Positions 58,755 to 64,000 of a DNA stretch of 64,000 nt are shown piece by piece; positions within the stretch are counted from its first letter, which is position 1, and each line of letters begins with the position of its first letter. Made by a program: the position numbers and the translations under genes. The DNA lies in contig VDMD01000040.1 of assembly GCA_007026445.1 (NCBI GenBank), forward strand, positions 203,709-267,708. Reading direction: 5' to 3'. The notes under the pieces are model-generated. The model was not told where the DNA came from, ran no database searches, and saw only the letters and a program-made list of their open reading frames with translations. Source of the stretch: Schizophyllum amplum. Its lineage: Eukaryota > Basidiomycota > Agaricomycetes > Agaricales > Schizophyllaceae.

Positions 58755-60572
58755 GCTTCCAGGTACAGGGGAGTGTGGGCGAGTTTGGTGTCCTTGGAAG
58801 AGAGCGGTGCAGGCGGCGAGATAGAAGGCGCAGACGTCGGCGTCAAGAAGCACGACGAGGCGGGGAAAAGAGAATGGCGGCGGAAAATAAGGACAGCGGA
58901 TCGACGAGGAGCGACGACGACGGAGAAGAAGTGACCGATGTCACATCGTGACATGTCCGAAGCGATTTGGCTTTATTTGGCCGGCCCTGTTCGCTTACGG
59001 TTTCATCGCGGGCGCTTATCGTCTCGTCCCTCGTCTCGCATCGCTTTAGCACTTCAGCCCTCGAGGTGGCTATCGCCTCGCTATTCTGTCACCTGCACAT
59101 GTTTCTCAGAATTTTCCTTCGATTTTTTCACCGTCTTGGCGGCCCGGACCTGGCGTCTTACTTCGGCGCTTTCACGCCGTGCCTCGTGCACGGTATTCTC
59201 GGACAGCACCTCCGCTCCGTCGTGTCGCCTCCCGCTCGCTGCAGAGCATCGCACAGCCCGATGCGATAGGAAGTGTCCCGACAAACAAGCGTTCCGCATA
59301 GCCTCTCCTCCGCATCGCTTGCCCTCCCCCGTCCCGCCTCCGAGGCGCCAGGCACGCAAGTTCGACCTGACTTCAACTCACGCGATGAGGACCGAGGTCA
59401 TCTCCTTCGGGGCGATTACCTTACTTCCAAGGTCGTAAGGCAGCCCCCCCCTTTAGTTATACCATTCTGTTGCATAACGACCCTTCTCAGCGAACAATTA
59501 GGGACACACTTCGACTGAGATTCTCGGAGGAGGTCTCGGGCTTCCGCGGTGTCAGGCGTGTCGTCCTCGAACCCATGTATAGGATTGATCGCGAGGACGG
59601 GTGGCATCCGAGTCGAGGCTTCTAGGTCAACATTGGTATCAATTTTCTCCCTGATAGAGGACGACTGCAAAACTAACTACAGCGGGCCCAGATCTGCGGT
59701 GTCGAGTCCGGATAAAATGACTCTGGGACAGGCGACCTGTAAAGTCGCGGACAGGACGGCCTGTAGGCTGTGAAGTCACGCGCATTTCGCTTCACAGCGC
59801 GCGCGCGTTTTCTGATCCATCGGTGGGACCTTCGACAACACCTCGTCGGATATGATGAAGGAGAGATCTGACCGACGCAAAGGAGAAGCCTGGCCGACGC
59901 AAAGGAGGGCGAGGTAGTAGTCGAAGATGTGGAACGCCTCCAGTCTCGCAGTGATTCAGGTAATCTCCCTTTACGAGCCCATGGACCAGCGGGCTAACAT
60001 TCGCTACACAGTGTACATATAGGTACACTGCGGTCGTATATATAGCTACACTGCGGTCGTAGAATTATGTATACTGCAGGCAACGCAATTGTCCTGCTCT
60101 CGCATTGGTGTGTACTACTAATACTGTGTAACAGATAATATGAAAGTAGAGCTCAATAAAGAAATAAAAAGGCCAAGTCCACGCAGAAGATCGGACTACA
60201 TCGCAGGGGGCTTAGTAGAGAATCGCGAAACCGGCAGCATGTACATCGCAGAGAAGGTCATGCATGCCGCCGCTTCTCCACTGCTTTGTGCTCGCTCTTA
60301 CCCGCTGCTGTGGCCTGAAAGGGGCCAGTGTCCGACGAGCAAACACCAGTGCTTACGGTAATGCTCAGTGCATGTTGGAAACGTATCTCGCCACTGTGAG
60401 TAAGACCACTGATGGTGAAAGCGAGTTGTAGGTCCAGTGAACGTGACTTCGGCAACAGCCGAGAATAGGTTTCACACGCACGGCGGACGCCACAATCGCC
60501 TCTAAGTATCTGGTGATTATCAAATCTCAAAGTCCGTGAGTACTTTAAGACGCTCCGACCTCGGTACAGAAT
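58755..60572. other. Intergenic, no gene recognised
   Basis: About 1.8 kb. Pyrimidine-rich sequence near 58930-59100 may be promoter of the surface-protein gene. A duplicated GTACACTGCGGTCGTA-type motif lies at 60005-60062. Open frames are short and without domains. Confidence 0.4.
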
Positions 60573-60757
60573 CTAGGCACTTCTCTTCTTCTTCTCTTCC
60601 ACCATCGCCGCTGCCTGTATCTGAGGCAAAAGTTCACTGGTAAGTTCAACCAGTCCCGGATCGAGTAAGGTCACGATATCCTCACGTTCTATGCGCATCG
60701 GAGGTAGAGGAGATTTAGGAGATAGTACGAAGCGCATCAGGCGCTCTATCGCTGCTC
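60573..60757 (-). pseudogene. Orphan 3' coding fragment
   Basis: A minus-strand frame (ERLMRFVLSPKSP, then EREDIVTLLDPGLVELTSEL, ending VEEKKKRSA and TAG at 60573) looks like the C-terminal exon of a real protein. Upstream on the same strand is the promoter of the aldo-keto reductase gene, and no compatible exon is present. It is either a truncated gene end or part of a small unrecognised gene. Confidence 0.35.
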
Positions 60758-60905
60758 ACCAACCTGGAGAGTCAGACGCCGCTGATGCTGCTCGCGTCTA
60801 CTACGGGTAGTTACCGAGCCCAACCCCTCCCGGCATACATATCGGCGCTCACTGCACGATTAGTTCGCGACCCTCGGCATATCACGCATCTTCCTTCTCA
60901 CTCTC

Positions 60906-60917
60906 GTATATATATAT
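60906..60917 (+). promoter_or_regulatory. TATA-like box of the aldo-keto reductase gene
   Basis: TATATATATATCC about 180 bp upstream of the ATG at 61093, with pyrimidine-rich sequence in between. Confidence 0.45.
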
Positions 60918-61092
60918 CCTCACGTACCTCCATCGTCCTTCAAGACGGCCATCCCTCACTCATACACGTCTTTCACAGAATAGTAGCAACCACGTACTAC
61001 CATGTCGCCCACGCACATACCGCTAATTTTCGTGAGTTGCTCATCCTCGGAGCGCTGTTTCCCATATTTACAGCCTCTCTTCCCAGGGGACC

Positions 61093-62599
<1,507 letters not shown>

Positions 62600-62982
62600 G
62601 GTCGTCCAGTTTTAAAAGTTATCCCGGAAATCAGATTTCAGAGTAGGAAACATTGAGAATAGAGTAGGAGACATAGGCTAAGAAGTTTGATTGGCAGCGC
62701 TGTTGTATACTTTCTGGCAAGCACACAAATTGATACATGATGCCGTGTATCCTGGGTAAGCGCTTTCCTCACGAAAATCGTTCCTTCATTCCTTTAACAT
62801 AATAAAATAGCGAGTAATACTTATGTCAGAGCAGCCCTTCCCTGAATATCAATATTGAATAAATAAGGTGATAAAGATGTGTTCGTGGCGGAGGTCTATC
62901 GTCAATCTTCAGTACATGAGAGGCTTGATCTGCTACTTCGTCAGCCTCCGAAAGCAATCACATGATACACCCACGTACCTCA
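62600..62982. other. Convergent 3' flanks
   Basis: About 380 bp of AT-richer sequence between two convergent genes. No gene seen. Confidence 0.5.
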
Positions 62983-63806
62983 TCACTGACGGCTGCTCCA
63001 GTGACGCTTGTACTCTGAGCGGCGGCGGCTCGGGATCACCAGCGCACCGTCCTGGCAGATATACGGCGCAGGGACCGCGCCATTGTTCTGCCAGATCCCC
63101 GACCCGCAGATTTCCCACGAGTTCGGGTTCGGGCAGCGGATGGCGCCCTCGGTCGTGCACGCTTCGCCAGCGCTGCCACCCCGGCGGCCGTCGTGGTCGT
63201 TGGGGGCGCTGTTGTGGTGGGCGCAGCGGTCGTCACAGGTGGTGAGGTCGGCTGGAGAACGCCGGAGGAGATGCCGCTCAGCCAGTCCCAGGTGATGGCG
63301 AAGCGCTCGTTTGGCGGCGCGAGGGCATCAAAGGCAGCGCGGGAGAGGTCGAGGTCGAAGCCGGTGCAGCCACCGCAGCGGTCACTAACGGTGAGGTCAA
63401 CGGACTTGTCGCCGTCTGTGACGATGTGAGAATCTGGACAAGGATCACGAACGAGGCAAACTTACAGTAGGCGCGAATCTGTGTGCCACAGATGGGGTTC
63501 AAGTTCGGGTTTGCGACGGCACCCCTGAAAGAAATGTCAGAACGCAAGAGAATTCGCAGGCAAACAACAATGCATACGGGTAGCCATCGAAGACGGTCTC
63601 GGGTACAGCGACGACCATCTGGTCGGGTGTGTTGACGGGACCGCAAGCGCTGGGACCAACGTTGTACCAGGTGCCTTTAGTCGATGTCAGTCACCAACAC
63701 AATGGAATACGCGAAGGGAACCCCACTCACCGTCACCCGCGTGACTACCCGCAGTGGCAGAGACAACAGTCGCGGCGGCGAGGAAAGACAGCGCAAAGAA
63801 GACCAT
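62983..63806 (-). CDS. Secreted double-psi beta-barrel (RlpA-like) protein, frameshifted
   Basis: Four exons (63806-63731, 63674-63578, 63524-63466, 63415-62983). A signal peptide (MVFFALSFLAAATVVSATA) precedes a double-psi beta-barrel domain: GTWYNVGPSACGP, NPICGTQIRAYY, VDLTVSDRCGGCTGFDLDLS, FAITWDWL. A Thr/Pro-rich linker (TTAAPTTTAPPTTTT) follows. The conceptual frame then breaks at a four-C run (63179-63182 on the plus strand). Allowing one more base there opens a frame with a Cys-rich module (GEACTTEGAIRCPNPNSWEI, then CGSGIWQNN...YICQDG) of the type seen in fungal surface and carbohydrate-binding proteins, ending at 62983 after about 221 residues. In the sequence as given, the linker instead runs into an Arg-rich nonsense tail. 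It is therefore either a homopolymer sequencing error or a recent mutation. The family acts outside the cell, possibly on walls. Confidence 0.85.
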
Positions 63807-63898
63807 GATAATTTACGGAATAGGAAGAATGAACGTCGGGCTGGAAGAAAAGTGAAGAAGGGAAGGGAAGAGGATGCAGTCCAGGGAGGCAGCCGCTG

Positions 63899-63909
63899 TC
63901 TTATATAAG
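63899..63909 (-). promoter_or_regulatory. TATA box of the double-psi beta-barrel gene
   Basis: The palindromic CTTATATAAG lies about 95 bp upstream of the ATG at 63806, a normal distance for a fungal TATA box with a short 5' UTR. Confidence 0.6.
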
Positions 63910-64000
63910 ATCGTCGCGGTCAGGGTGCGGCCACGGGCGGGCGACTTTTTTTGCAGCGAATGGCTGGGCCCAACCGTCGGGGCGTACAGAGGTGGAGCCC

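Overview
The window is nuclear DNA of a filamentous basidiomycete (mushroom-type fungus). Evidence: genes split by many 45-65 nt GT-AG introns; gene families typical of Agaricomycetes (F-box proteins with a C-terminal zinc-finger tail, a seven-helix DUF6534-type membrane protein, a Kre9/Knh1-type Ser/Thr-rich surface protein, a double-psi beta-barrel secreted protein); a tRNA-Thr with an intron; no bacterial operon structure. All assignments come from reading motifs; no searches were run.

Layout. 1-6 kb: two tandem F-box genes of matching exon structure (minus strand), then a broken gene remnant. 6.1-15.4 kb: a complete 25-exon GH38 alpha-mannosidase of the vacuolar AMS1 type (minus). 15.6 kb: tRNA-Thr(AGT). 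15.7-19.0 kb: almost pure minisatellite. 19.1-22.7 kb: an Old Yellow Enzyme-type flavin oxidoreductase inflated to about twice the family's length. 23-25.8 kb: a multi-exon gene with a possible ubiquitin-like start and a CCHC zinc knuckle at its end. 25.8-36.9 kb: two diverged paralogous helical proteins, a TauD-type dioxygenase, an exonuclease-like/SF1 helicase fusion, a 500-aa F-box protein with an acidic tail, and a small unknown gene. 37-45 kb: transposon-rich, with a hAT-like MITE (8-bp target duplication), two inverted-repeat elements (6-bp target duplications) and a seven-exon unknown gene. 46.8-48.6 kb: the seven-helix protein. 49.6-58 kb: no confidently assigned gene, but a pair of palindromic repeats 3.1 kb apart. 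58.0-64 kb: Kre9/Knh1-like protein, aldo-keto reductase (AKR7 type) and a double-psi beta-barrel protein with a one-base frameshift.

The most striking signal is regional. Between about 7.7 and 23 kb, introns swell from about 50 nt to 110-1,222 nt with private minisatellites, and the exons of the two enzymes carry in-frame repeat inserts whose units (18, 21, 24, 27 nt) are multiples of three. Intronic and intergenic units (8, 17, 20, 29 nt) need not be. Outside this zone introns return to about 50 nt, even within the same mannosidase gene. This looks like a local minisatellite-birth hotspot filtered by selection on reading frame.
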